Origin: Lachnospiraceae bacterium
Lineage (GTDB): Bacteria > Bacillota > Clostridia > Lachnospirales > Lachnospiraceae
Length of the DNA stretch: 64,000 nt
NCBI GenBank assembly: GCA_017433725.1
Contig: JAFRGQ010000041.1
Span: 1 to 64,000 of the forward strand
Direction: 5' to 3'
Below, piece after piece: positions 1 through 8,402 of this stretch. Every line of letters starts with the position of its first letter. Positions within the stretch are counted from its first letter, which is position 1. The notes under the pieces are model-generated. The model made no database searches and was not told the DNA's origin. It worked only from the letters and a program-made list of their open reading frames with translations. Made by a program: the position numbers and the translations under genes.

Positions 1-65
1 AGTCGTGAGATGAATGCGCAAAATGATACTTGTCTCTGACATGGGATACAAACCCGCGTCAGAGA
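1..65 (-). repeat. 65-bp palindromic intergenic repeat (family C), copy 1
   Basis: Read on the minus strand this has a hairpin with arms TCTCTGAC and GTCAGAGA, a few variable bases, then CATTTTGCGCATTCATCTCA and ACGACT. Nearly the same arrangement occurs at 51953-52017 on the plus strand, and its right half recurs at 41023-41051. It lies 3' of the ABC transporter gene that ends at 185 and may be cut by the window edge. Function unknown; no protein-coding potential is apparent. Confidence 0.7.
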
Positions 66-77
66 TTAAAAGCCTCA

Positions 78-134
78 GCTACACAATGCTCCACTGGAGC
101 ATTGTTACGCATGCTTAGGCACGGCGGATCGCAG
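78..134 (-). repeat. 57-bp intergenic hairpin repeat (family G), copy 1
   Basis: Fifty-five of 57 bases match 17240-17296. The core is a perfect hairpin, ACAATGCTCC and GGAGCATTGT with a 3-base loop, followed in plus orientation by CATGCTTAGGCACGGCGGAT and CGCAG. Read on the minus strand the element starts CTGCGATCCGCC, a string also found at the end of the family A repeats. Both copies stand shortly after the stop of a leftward gene, here the ABC transporter ending at 185. Confidence 0.75.
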
Positions 135-184
135 CCGCGCAAAGCGGAAACACCCTTTTCTTCTCGCAGCTGTGACAGGCAGTA

Positions 185-2368
185 TCAGACATCAACTCTC
201 TGTCTCTCGACCAGATCGGAAAAGAATCCGTTCTTTTCGATCAGCTCATCGTACGTTCCGTCCTCAATAATCTTACCGCCGTCAAGGACTATAATCCTGT
301 CGCAGTTGCGGATCGTCGACAGTCTGTGAGCAATCACGATTCTTGTGCATTTCAGTTGATCGAGAGAGTCCGAAACGACCTTCTGCGTGATATTATCGAG
401 CGCACTGGTCGCCTCATCGAACATAAGGATCTTCGGTTTCGCAGCGACTGCCCGCGCGATCAGGATTCTCTGCCTCTGGCCTCCGGAGATTCCTCCCTGG
501 CCTTCGGAAATCAGAGTATTCATTCCCATCGGCATGTTTTCAATATCCTCGGAAAGACCAGCCATATCGGCTGCATCCCACGCATCATCGAGGGTCGCTC
601 CGGGAGCGGCGATGACGATATTTGAAAATATATCTCCCTGGAAAAGCTTTCCGTTCTGCATAACGCAGCCGATCTTGCTTCTTAAGGATTTGACATCCAC
701 AGACTGGAGGTCTTTTCCGTCATAGAATATGGCGCCGCGATCCGGTTTCTCGAAGCCGAGAAGGAGACGCATCAGAGTCGATTTGCCGCAGCCCGTCTTC
801 CCGACGATCGCCACATACTGACCGGGACGGATCTTCAGAGAAAGATTGTCAAGGACAAGAGGCATCCCGTCATTATAACGGAAAGAGATATTGTTAACTT
901 CGACGCCGCCGCTCAGACTGGTAATGACCTGCTTATGCTCGGAAATCTCAGGAACTGCCTTCAGAACAGGTTCGACCATCTCAAGGAGAGGCTTGATCTG
1001 TGCTGCCATGAGAGCCATGGACATAAGTGCGCTGAATGCACCTTCGACATTTCCGTATGCTGCTGAAAAGGCCATGTAATTACCGTATGTTATACCTGCG
1101 CCGATTGCCGTATAGAACATGACAACGTTTCCGATCATCGCAATAATAGAGGAGATCGCGGGACTGAGTTTCAGAAGGAGCTCAGGATCATATCTATACT
1201 TGGCAGTCTTGGAATACTGGTGTGCCCATTTCGCAAATGCTCTTTTCTCCGCACCGGCATTTTTTATCTTGGCAACGCCTCCGATCAGCTGATACACAAG
1301 ACCGCTCTCCTTACTGCCCTCTTCCATCATCGCTCTCGACACTTTGATCTGGCGGAGCGTAATGATCATTGTCGTACCAAGTGACAATGCAGTGATAGCA
1401 AGCGCGGGAACAAGCAGCGCAGCCGCATACCTGGTGATCTGAAAGATATAGACCAGCGAGAAAAGTGCAGTGAGGCCGGTCGAGAAAACAGCGTCAAAAA
1501 TCGAAGAGCACAGTGAATTTATACCGCCTATACGATTCGAAAGCTCACCGGCGCTGTATTGCTTGAAGAAGGACGGTTCCAGAGACAGGACTCTCATCAT
1601 CGTCGCGCTCTCCACAGACAGAGAGATCCTCTTCTCGATTGAACTCTTTAAAATCTGATGTACCTGCGTCACCAGCATGGCAGAGATCGAGGCGAACAGC
1701 ATAGTGCTAAGCGTAGCGGCGAGCAGCGCTTCACTCCTTGAATTAAGAACCGTACTGTTCAAGTATCCTGTCAGAAAAGGATAGAGCTGTCCGATACCCG
1801 TGACAACAGCCATCAGGCCGATCATCAGCACATAGTCTCTCGGCAGCAGCAGGGAATACATATATTGTATGAGATCCTTTATGCCCAGTTCGCGCAGCGG
1901 GAACGATTTATAAAAGCATATCGCTTCCCTGTCGATCTGGTCGACATTTGACCGCGTGATCTTTACAGCCTTCTTCGTGTCCGGGTCAATATAATCATAA
2001 CCGTGGACTCCGCCCGGAACGAGTGCGACAAACCGGCCGTCTTTAAGAGAACCGAGCATGGCTCCGGAAGCGTCTTTGTACCATTTATCTCTGAGACGGA
2101 CGTGTCTCCTCATAATACCCGACGGTCTCAGCAGATACTCCAGGACTTCATCCAGCGTCGTCAGATTTGCCGGAAGCTCCTGTGCATGTACATGGTAAAA
2201 CTTCAGGATCTCGCCGATTGCTTCCCCTGCGAGCTCCTGATCTGTATGGAAGCGTATCTCAAGTTTTCTGCTCCCGTTTACCAGGTTCGCCAGTTGCGCA
2301 AAAGAATCGGCGAATATATCGTCGTCATTCTGCACTCTCTGGCGAATCTGTTCATCAAACCAACCCAT
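185..2368 (-). CDS. NHLM/NHLP-type bacteriocin export ABC transporter, permease/ATPase subunit (no peptidase)
   Basis: A 727-residue fused permease-ATPase. Residues 1-160 are a soluble domain of the kind found ahead of the membrane part in NHLM system transporters; about 170-460 hold the membrane helices of an exporter-type ABC permease; the ATPase follows, with Walker A GKTGCGKST near residue 520, signature SGGQRQR near 627 and Walker B LMFDEATSALD. The N-terminal domain lacks a C39 Cys-His pair, unlike the neighbour at 2496. Such pairs export small peptides made with nitrile-hydratase-like leader sequences. The start has GAGGAG 11 bases upstream. It is the last gene of the operon with 2496-4688 and 4691-4936. 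Membrane location is certain from the sequence; the peptide substrate is inferred from the family, since no precursor is visible here. Confidence 0.85.
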   Translation of the reverse strand: MGWFDEQIRQRVQNDDDIFADSFAQLANLVNGSRKLEIRFHTDQELAGEAIGEILKFYHVHAQELPANLTTLDEVLEYLLRPSGIMRRHVRLRDKWYKDASGAMLGSLKDGRFVALVPGGVHGYDYIDPDTKKAVKITRSNVDQIDREAICFYKSFPLRELGIKDLIQYMYSLLLPRDYVLMIGLMAVVTGIGQLYPFLTGYLNSTVLNSRSEALLAATLSTMLFASISAMLVTQVHQILKSSIEKRISLSVESATMMRVLSLEPSFFKQYSAGELSNRIGGINSLCSSIFDAVFSTGLTALFSLVYIFQITRYAAALLVPALAITALSLGTTMIITLRQIKVSRAMMEEGSKESGLVYQLIGGVAKIKNAGAEKRAFAKWAHQYSKTAKYRYDPELLLKLSPAISSIIAMIGNVVMFYTAIGAGITYGNYMAFSAAYGNVEGAFSALMSMALMAAQIKPLLEMVEPVLKAVPEISEHKQVITSLSGGVEVNNISFRYNDGMPLVLDNLSLKIRPGQYVAIVGKTGCGKSTLMRLLLGFEKPDRGAIFYDGKDLQSVDVKSLRSKIGCVMQNGKLFQGDIFSNIVIAAPGATLDDAWDAADMAGLSEDIENMPMGMNTLISEGQGGISGGQRQRILIARAVAAKPKILMFDEATSALDNITQKVVSDSLDQLKCTRIVIAHRLSTIRNCDRIIVLDGGKIIEDGTYDELIEKNGFFSDLVERQRVDV

Positions 2369-2495
2369 AAATAAATCTTACTCCTCTATAAAACGTAGTT
2401 TTATATCTGACTTACTCTGTCGGATGCCGGTGCTGTCAGCAACTCATGCTTCGCATTCGTTGGACAGTACTTGGCTCCTTTAAAGGCTATGAACA
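2369..2495 (-). other. Intergenic spacer between the two ABC transporter genes, with weak hairpin
   Basis: The spacer carries a loose inverted repeat (CTGTCGGATGC near 2418 against GCATTCGTTGGACAG near 2455) and the ribosome binding site of the downstream gene. No promoter or terminator is convincing, so co-transcription of both transporters is likely. Confidence 0.35.
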
Positions 2496-4688
2496 TTACT
2501 CACTTGTGATGAGCTGCTCATACAGACCGTGATTATCCATAAGTTCCTGGTGCGTTCCGCGTTCCACAACAAGTCCGCGATCCATAACGATGATCTCATC
2601 GCAGTCACGGATCGTGGAAAGCCTGTGCGCTACAACGACACAGGTAATACCGCGATTTGTGACAGACTGCATAACTTCATACTCTGTCCTTGCATCCAGT
2701 GCGGATGTCGCCTCATCCATAAGGATGATCGTAGGATCCTGAGCAAGTACACGGGCAATCTCGATGCGCTGGCGCTGTCCGCCAGAGAAATCGCGGCCGT
2801 CTTCCATCATCTTATAGCGATAGCCGCCGTCACGCTGAAGTATATCCTCATGAAGGCTTGCATCGCGGGCAGCCAGGATCATCTCAAAGTCTTCGATGGA
2901 GGTATCCCACATCTTGATATTCTCGGCAATCGTTCCCTCGAAAAGTGTGATGTCCTGATCTACGACCGCCACAGATCCCGTGAACATGTTATGATCGACT
3001 TCCTCCATAGGCTTGCCGTCATAGAGAATTTCTCCGGACCATGGTTTATACAAACCTGAGAGCAGTTTCACCAGCGTCGATTTTCCGCAGCCCGAGCTGC
3101 CGACGAAAGCTACTTTCCTGCCGGGCTCCAGCGTCATATTGAAATCTCTGATGAGCGGTTCCGCAAGAGGGGAATACCCGAATGTCACGTTTCTCATCTC
3201 GACCTTTCCCGACAGCTTAATGTAATCGATGTCATCGCGGAGCTTCATCTGATCTTCGGTGACATCCGCCGGATAATCAAGGACATCCTCAATGCGCTCC
3301 ATATTGGTACGCATTTCTCGGATCGTGGCCTCTGAGCCTATGAGACTCAGTGCCGGGGATGTGAAGGATCCGAGGAGCGAACGGAAGTACGCAAGAATAC
3401 CGGGTGTAAAATGCCCCCTGAAAATCAGGAGGAATCCGATACTCAGAATCGCCATCTCAGTGAGCGATGAGACAACCGACGTCAGGATCGAGAAAGATGT
3501 GCTGAGTCTTATGCTGTTTACTTCCTGAGAATTAACGGAAGCCTGATATCCTGCCCATTTCTGGAAGAATCCGTTCTCAGCTCCGCTCGATTTTATCGTC
3601 TCGATCATCTCTATGCCGGATACGGTCGTCGACTGCAGCTTGCCTGCATCACGCATCTGAACGCGCTGGATATTGATTTCCTTGTCGGAAACATATCTGG
3701 CAAGCGCCCAGTTGATCAGAATGCTTGCGACGCCTACAACAGTCAGAACAACACTGTACTTGATAAGAAGCACAAAATACACGACGATCAGCACCATGTT
3801 CAGAATACCGGGAGCCAGCGTTTTGATCAATGTCGTAGTAATACCCGAATTGCTCTCTTTTCGCATGGCAATATCCCCCACAAGTCTCTGCGAGAAGAAC
3901 TCTACGGGCATGCGGAGTACGTGCCACATGTATTCGGAATTGGCCATGATCGCGAATTTGCCTTCAAGACGCAGGGAGAACAGCGTCTGCACGACTGTCA
4001 AAATGACTTCCAGCGAGACGAACACGCTGTAAATCACAAGGAACGGAATTACCCAGTTCGGCTCTCTTCCGGGAAGCAGGTAATCGTAGAATACGCGGGT
4101 GAAGGCAGGGCTGATAATGCCCATGATTGAAGTAAGAATATATGTCACTATAAAAAATGTAATGGCTTCGGATGTTCCGGTGAGCTTTCTCCTGACGAAC
4201 CCCCAGATGCTCTTTGGCTTACCGGACTGAACAAAGTTCTCAGTCGGGAAGAACTGCATACAGACACCGGTGAAGGATTCGTCAAATTCCTCCATAGACA
4301 CTTCCACGGTGCCTCTCGCGGGGTCATTGAGAACAGCTTTGTTCTTCTTGAATCCGTTCAGGACAAGGAAATGGTTAAAATTCCAGTGAATGATGCACGG
4401 AAAGACACCGTTCTCCTTCAGAAATTCCGGCTCGAACCGGTATGCTTTTGTCTCCAGTCCGTATGATCTTGCGGCGATGAGAAGATTTCTCGCATTGGAT
4501 CCGTCCCTCGATACACCGCAGTCCTTCCGGACCTGTTCAAGCGGGAGCCATTTGCCGAAATATGCCAGTATCATGCACAGAGACGCGGCTCCGCATTCGA
4601 GCGCTTCCAGCTGCATGACGATCGGCACTTTTGCAACATGTCCCGCCGTGACCGGCTCCAGCGGAGCCTGCTTGTTTATTAATCCCAT
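2496..4688 (-). CDS. NHLM/NHLP-type bacteriocin export ABC transporter with C39 peptidase domain
   Basis: A 730-residue protein in three parts. Residues about 15-145 are a C39 papain-like peptidase with the oxyanion Gln26, catalytic Cys32 (in LECGAAS), His106 and Asp122 all in place; this domain cuts double-glycine leader peptides during export. About 165-470 form the membrane domain, and the C-terminal ATPase has Walker A GSSGCGKST near 530, SGGQRQR and ILMDEATSALD. It starts 2 bases after the stop of the 81-residue gene, whose last codons supply its GAGG ribosome binding site, so translation is probably coupled. Together with 185-2368 this is a classic NHLM transporter pair in the cytoplasmic membrane. 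The cargo is unknown: no small gene with a GG leader is present in the window. Confidence 0.9.
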   Translation of the reverse strand: MGLINKQAPLEPVTAGHVAKVPIVMQLEALECGAASLCMILAYFGKWLPLEQVRKDCGVSRDGSNARNLLIAARSYGLETKAYRFEPEFLKENGVFPCIIHWNFNHFLVLNGFKKNKAVLNDPARGTVEVSMEEFDESFTGVCMQFFPTENFVQSGKPKSIWGFVRRKLTGTSEAITFFIVTYILTSIMGIISPAFTRVFYDYLLPGREPNWVIPFLVIYSVFVSLEVILTVVQTLFSLRLEGKFAIMANSEYMWHVLRMPVEFFSQRLVGDIAMRKESNSGITTTLIKTLAPGILNMVLIVVYFVLLIKYSVVLTVVGVASILINWALARYVSDKEINIQRVQMRDAGKLQSTTVSGIEMIETIKSSGAENGFFQKWAGYQASVNSQEVNSIRLSTSFSILTSVVSSLTEMAILSIGFLLIFRGHFTPGILAYFRSLLGSFTSPALSLIGSEATIREMRTNMERIEDVLDYPADVTEDQMKLRDDIDYIKLSGKVEMRNVTFGYSPLAEPLIRDFNMTLEPGRKVAFVGSSGCGKSTLVKLLSGLYKPWSGEILYDGKPMEEVDHNMFTGSVAVVDQDITLFEGTIAENIKMWDTSIEDFEMILAARDASLHEDILQRDGGYRYKMMEDGRDFSGGQRQRIEIARVLAQDPTIILMDEATSALDARTEYEVMQSVTNRGITCVVVAHRLSTIRDCDEIIVMDRGLVVERGTHQELMDNHGLYEQLITSE

Positions 4689-4690
4689 GT

Positions 4691-4936
4691 TTACTTACCC
4701 TCATCTATCACAAATGAAATCGGGGCGATTTCCTCTGTTGTCACTGTTCCGTCCTGGTGTGTTACGCTGACCTCAAGTCTTGTCGCGATCCCCCAGGTGA
4801 TTCCCGCGATCAGAAGGAGGGTTATGGCCGCAATGATGAGCCACAGTCCGGGCGTGACTACACGAACATAATCATCTATCTGCTCCGGAGACTGAATCCT
4901 CTCCAGACTCTTCTTTCTGAAAATATCCTGTTTCAT
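4691..4936 (-). CDS. Short NHLM-type secretion (HlyD-like) membrane stub
   Basis: An 81-residue protein beginning with the FRKKSLERIQSPEQID type of N-terminus seen in NHLM system secretion proteins (HlyD/membrane-fusion family), followed by one membrane helix at about residues 30-50 and a short outer segment ending at residue 81. Usual family members continue for well over 150 more residues with a lipoyl/coiled-coil part. There is no room for a lost C-terminus, because the next gene starts 2 bases after the stop, so this is a natural mini-form or an old truncation. Ribosome binding site AAGGAAG lies 7 bases upstream. It is the first gene of the exporter operon and probably an accessory subunit of the transporter. 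Assignment rests on the N-terminal pattern and context only. Confidence 0.65.
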   Translation of the reverse strand: MKQDIFRKKSLERIQSPEQIDDYVRVVTPGLWLIIAAITLLLIAGITWGIATRLEVSVTHQDGTVTTEEIAPISFVIDEGK

Positions 4937-5156
4937 GTCGCTTCCTTTCTAAATTACTGCCTTCGCCGGCACTGCCGCTCCGTTTGATATACGGACGCAG
5001 GCAGATATCTTATTTTAGCATACATACTTAATAATCGAACAACGAAAATGAAAAAACCTAACAATTCTTACCCTATCCATGGTATCATATACATATCAGC
5101 TTTAGCGGGCAAGGATTCGCTGTGCGTGTGTAAAAAATGATGAAAGGAAAGAAGTG

Positions 5157-5921
5157 ATGAAGAAAAAAGTATTTGCAAGTGATTTCGACGGAACACTGTA
5201 TTTCTACAAGGCAGAAGTAAAGCTTCCGCCCGAAAATGTCGCTAAAATCAAGGAGTATCAGGCGGCAGGAAATTATTTCGGTCTCTGCACCGGCAGACAG
5301 GTCGGCGGTCTCACTCCGTTCATCGGCGGCTATTTCGATCCTGATTTCTGGATCACCAGCACCGGTTCCAATATTATCGATAAGGATATGAAGGGAATCC
5401 GCAAGCTCTTCGTTGACCGTGACGTTATTGATAAGATCGTGAAAGACGTCAAGCCGAGGGGCAACAGGATCTCCATCGATATCGATGGCGTCATCAACGT
5501 ATTTGAGGAAATGGATTATCCGGGCGAGTACAACGTCATCACAGGTATGGACGATGCTCCGCAGGGCATGGTCCACGGCGTCGGTATTCACTGCGAGACA
5601 CTTGAAGAGGCAGCTGCCCTCACCAAGGAAATCAACGATAAATACGGCGATTATCTGAATGCTTTCCAGAATGTCATCGAAGTAGACATCGCTCCGAAGG
5701 GCACATCCAAGGGTGAGGCCGTTTCCGTTATCCGTGAATATTTCGGTGACTGCAAGGTCTACGGTATCGGCGATTCTCTGAATGATCTTCCGTTGCTCGA
5801 GGCATCCGATGTCTCCTACACATTCCCGTATGCACCGAAAGAGGTTCAGGAGAAGGTTACCAAGGTCGTTCCGACTATCGTTGACGCTCTTGAAGACAGT
5901 ATGAACGATACAGACGTATAA
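5157..5921 (+). CDS. HAD-superfamily (Cof-type) phosphatase
   Basis: A 254-residue soluble hydrolase. Motif I is DFDGTLYF at residues 8-15 with the nucleophile Asp and the Asp two positions later; the cap region follows; motif IV is YGIGDSLNDLPLLEAS near residue 205, the Mg-binding GDxxND. This is the layout of Cof/IIB HAD phosphatases, which act on sugar phosphates, pyridoxal phosphate or flavin phosphates; the substrate cannot be told. ATG at 5157 is preferred to the in-frame GTG at 5154 because AAAGGAAAG stands at the right distance. The gene stands alone, divergent from the exporter operon and convergent with the chorismate mutase, from which a long terminator separates it. Confidence 0.85.
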   Translation: MKKKVFASDFDGTLYFYKAEVKLPPENVAKIKEYQAAGNYFGLCTGRQVGGLTPFIGGYFDPDFWITSTGSNIIDKDMKGIRKLFVDRDVIDKIVKDVKPRGNRISIDIDGVINVFEEMDYPGEYNVITGMDDAPQGMVHGVGIHCETLEEAAALTKEINDKYGDYLNAFQNVIEVDIAPKGTSKGEAVSVIREYFGDCKVYGIGDSLNDLPLLEASDVSYTFPYAPKEVQEKVTKVVPTIVDALEDSMNDTDV

Positions 5922-6025
5922 GAAACCAGATATACCGATTCATATTTGTAACACGGTCACAGGAACTGTTTTCTGACAAGACTGTTCAGGGACTGCATGT
6001 GGAAAGTTTTAGTTGGTAAGTATAA

Positions 6026-6082
6026 AGCAGGCTGTACATCTTATGCTGAATATGCATAAGATGTACAGCCTGCTGTTTTATT
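6026..6082. terminator. Bidirectional rho-independent terminator
   Basis: A perfect 21-bp stem (6026-6046 with 6054-6074) and 7-base loop are followed by GTTTTATTCTT on the plus strand and a weaker U-rich tail on the minus strand. It sits between two convergent genes, the HAD phosphatase and the chorismate mutase. Confidence 0.85.
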
Positions 6083-6084
6083 CT

Positions 6085-6663
6085 TCATAACACTTCAAGA
6101 ATACGGAACCCGCTGCTCTCCATCGACAGCTGATACATGAGCTTTCTCATGTGCACATCATTCAAGTCGCCGAGAACCGTGAGGTCAAATGTCACCGCCC
6201 CGCTCTCCATTCCCGCATCGATGCGTTCCATGCATTCCATGTTATAGCCGTAATCTCCGATCATGGAGAGGATAGCCGACATGGAATTCGGACGATTCGG
6301 ACGTGTAAGGCGCAATTTTACTCGCGAAGCATCTGCGGGAATCCTGATCCCGGCAAAGAGTTTCTCTGATACATCCTCACAGTTATCATAGATCACGCCG
6401 TACTGGTACATGCGGCTTGTTTCCATGATTTTTCGGACCATAGCCAGATATTCGGCTTTGCGGTCCTCCGATATTCCGTTCCCGAGTCTCCTCAGAATTT
6501 CCTCCTCGCGGTCAGGACGGTATATCGTAAGATCGCCGGATCCGATTTTTGCCCGGGCGACATCGTATGAGCAGTCCATCCTCTCCATCAGAAGATTTCT
6601 GATCTTTGAATCGATCGCGTCGATCTCAGCTCTCACTTCAGATAATTCTCTAATGTCCGACAT
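6085..6663 (-). CDS. Chorismate mutase (AroQ type) with ACT domain, no prephenate dehydratase domain
   Basis: A 192-residue protein. Residues about 5-90 match the AroQ all-helical chorismate mutase (LSEVRAEIDAIDSKIRNLLMER, then YRPDREEEILRR), which turns chorismate into prephenate for Phe/Tyr synthesis. Residues about 115-190 read as an ACT ligand-binding domain (RLTRPNRPNSMSAILSMIGD and onward). Classical PheA has mutase, then prephenate dehydratase, then ACT; here the dehydratase is absent, leaving a direct mutase-ACT arrangement. Feedback control by an aromatic amino acid is therefore likely, by inference. Ribosome binding site AGAGG is 6 bases before the ATG. It follows the GH32 gene by 43 bases on the same strand and may share its transcript. 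Confidence 0.8.
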   Translation of the reverse strand: MSDIRELSEVRAEIDAIDSKIRNLLMERMDCSYDVARAKIGSGDLTIYRPDREEEILRRLGNGISEDRKAEYLAMVRKIMETSRMYQYGVIYDNCEDVSEKLFAGIRIPADASRVKLRLTRPNRPNSMSAILSMIGDYGYNMECMERIDAGMESGAVTFDLTVLGDLNDVHMRKLMYQLSMESSGFRILEVL

Positions 6664-6706
6664 GTATTCCTCTTCATGGTTCTGTTTTCTTTATCCGAAA
6701 ATGATT

Positions 6707-8296
6707 TTATTTCACATCCATGTCATACTTGACAGCAGATACCGTTGCCTCTCCGCCTTCCGCAAAGAACTCGACACCGATATCCTCAGGATTCGGATAC
6801 ATGTTGCCTGTGATCGTATATCTTCCGTCGTTGATAAATACTTCGGCAGAAATGACGTCAAGGAATACACGGAACTTGATCGTATCTGTCTTCTCGACAT
6901 CGCATGTGCGGATATTGATGTTCTCTTCCTTGCCTGTGAGCGGAATACCCGCATTGGTGCGGTCCATAACTACGGTTCCTGCATTCCTGTCATAGCGGAT
7001 GACCGTCTCATGCTCGGTGCCCTTGAAGAAGCGGATGCCGACTGCATTTGCGCTGTTCAGTTTGAACTCTGCTGTGAGATCGATTATGTTCCCCTCGATA
7101 CCCGGAACGGACGCTGATCCGTCTGCAATGACCAGGTCCGAGATCTCGACCTTATTTGCATGATATTTCTCAACTTCGCGGACCGGTGCCTGATACACTC
7201 TTCCGTCCTTAAAGGACAGCTCGCGCGGCAGCGTGTATGTGCCTGCCCAGTTGTCTTCCTGTGTCGGATAAGAGCGATCCCACATTTCCTTCCATGCAAT
7301 CATAATATTACGTCCGTCAGGCATCGGCAGATTCTGCGGAGCATAGAAATCAAAGCCCGCATCCAGTTCCTGGATATCCCTGATATCAAAGTGGCCGGTC
7401 TCGAAATTCAGCTTGCCGATGAGTGCGAGAGACGAGTGTATATTTTCATACATATTGCCGTCCTGCGGAAGGTTCTGCGGACTTGCAAGGATTACATCCG
7501 TATCGCCGAAATTGATGTAGTCAGGACATTCGTATACGCCGTCGAGCTTGAAGTAATTCTCGTTGAATCCCGGCGTGCGATCGATCAGCTTGCCCAGATA
7601 CTCCCAGTGATAGAGATCTCTGGAACGGAACAGGATCATGTTGCCGTAGCCGTTAGCCGGCTCGACTGTGAATTCCGACACGCTTCCCGAAATCGGGCCG
7701 TCGGGATCGAATTCCATGGATGGGTTTCCGCCGCTCATATATCGCAGATATGTGGAATAGCTTCCGCTTCCCTCATCCGGTTTATTCGGGTCAATGATTC
7801 GTGTGCCGGCAAGGCAGTAGAACCATCCGTCCTTGCGGAAAGGTTTCGGATCACGGAAATCGCTTTTTGCCACCTCGTCGGAAAGCTGTTCCGAGCGAAG
7901 AATCGGATTGTTGGCAACTTTTTTGAAAGTTACACCCCCATCGGAAGAGATGGCATAGCACTGTCTCTGGCGATCCGGCTGAGCAGCTGTGTACATGAGA
8001 TACAGTTTATTATCGATTGCGATTGCGTTGCCGGAGCAGCATCCGCAGATCTGTTCATAATTCTCATCCGGCACAAGAGATATGGGCAGTTCTTCCCATT
8101 TGATAAAATCATCTGTCACATAGTGTCCCCAGTGCATGGTTCCCCATGACGGCTGATGCGGATAGTGCTGGAAAAACAGGTGCGCTTTGCCGTTAAAGTA
8201 AATCATTCCGTTGGGGTCATTGGACCACCCGGATGAAACGTTTGCATGATAAGCCTGCTTATATCGTGTGTTAACTTCCAACTTTTTAATTTCCAT
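6707..8296 (-). CDS. Glycoside hydrolase family 32 (sucrose/fructan beta-fructosidase)
   Basis: From the ATG at 8296 the protein has 529 residues. The GH32 signatures are clear: WSNDPNG with the nucleophile Asp27, DFRDPK for the transition-state Asp, and YECPDY with the acid/base Glu, followed by a C-terminal beta-sandwich. No signal peptide is seen, so it acts in the cytoplasm on sucrose, sucrose-phosphate or short fructans. The reading frame is open further up to a GTG at 8329 (11 more residues), but AGGAG precedes the ATG at 8296 (4-base spacing) whereas the GTG has only an AAAAGAA stretch; the longer form cannot be excluded. The fructose PTS at 34-38 kb would take care of released fructose, although it is not linked. 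The family is sure; the exact substrate is not. Confidence 0.88.
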   Translation of the reverse strand: MEIKKLEVNTRYKQAYHANVSSGWSNDPNGMIYFNGKAHLFFQHYPHQPSWGTMHWGHYVTDDFIKWEELPISLVPDENYEQICGCCSGNAIAIDNKLYLMYTAAQPDRQRQCYAISSDGGVTFKKVANNPILRSEQLSDEVAKSDFRDPKPFRKDGWFYCLAGTRIIDPNKPDEGSGSYSTYLRYMSGGNPSMEFDPDGPISGSVSEFTVEPANGYGNMILFRSRDLYHWEYLGKLIDRTPGFNENYFKLDGVYECPDYINFGDTDVILASPQNLPQDGNMYENIHSSLALIGKLNFETGHFDIRDIQELDAGFDFYAPQNLPMPDGRNIMIAWKEMWDRSYPTQEDNWAGTYTLPRELSFKDGRVYQAPVREVEKYHANKVEISDLVIADGSASVPGIEGNIIDLTAEFKLNSANAVGIRFFKGTEHETVIRYDRNAGTVVMDRTNAGIPLTGKEENINIRTCDVEKTDTIKFRVFLDVISAEVFINDGRYTITGNMYPNPEDIGVEFFAEGGEATVSAVKYDMDVK

Positions 8297-8402
8297 GACG
8301 CTCCTATGGCCTTTCATTATTTTTTTCACTTCTTTTCATTATATACAGACTTACACGTAAAAGCACGCGATTTATTCAATTCTTTGAGAATTCTTTGGCA
8401 CC

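Noticed and set aside
4691-4936. Frameshifted full-length HlyD gene
   Set aside because: Only 2 bases separate its stop from the next gene, so no missing C-terminal part can be hidden there.
7160-8149. Long rightward open frame opposite the GH32 gene
   Set aside because: It is antisense to a gene with complete catalytic motifs and shows no domain of its own; same for the frames opposite trkA, fruA and others.
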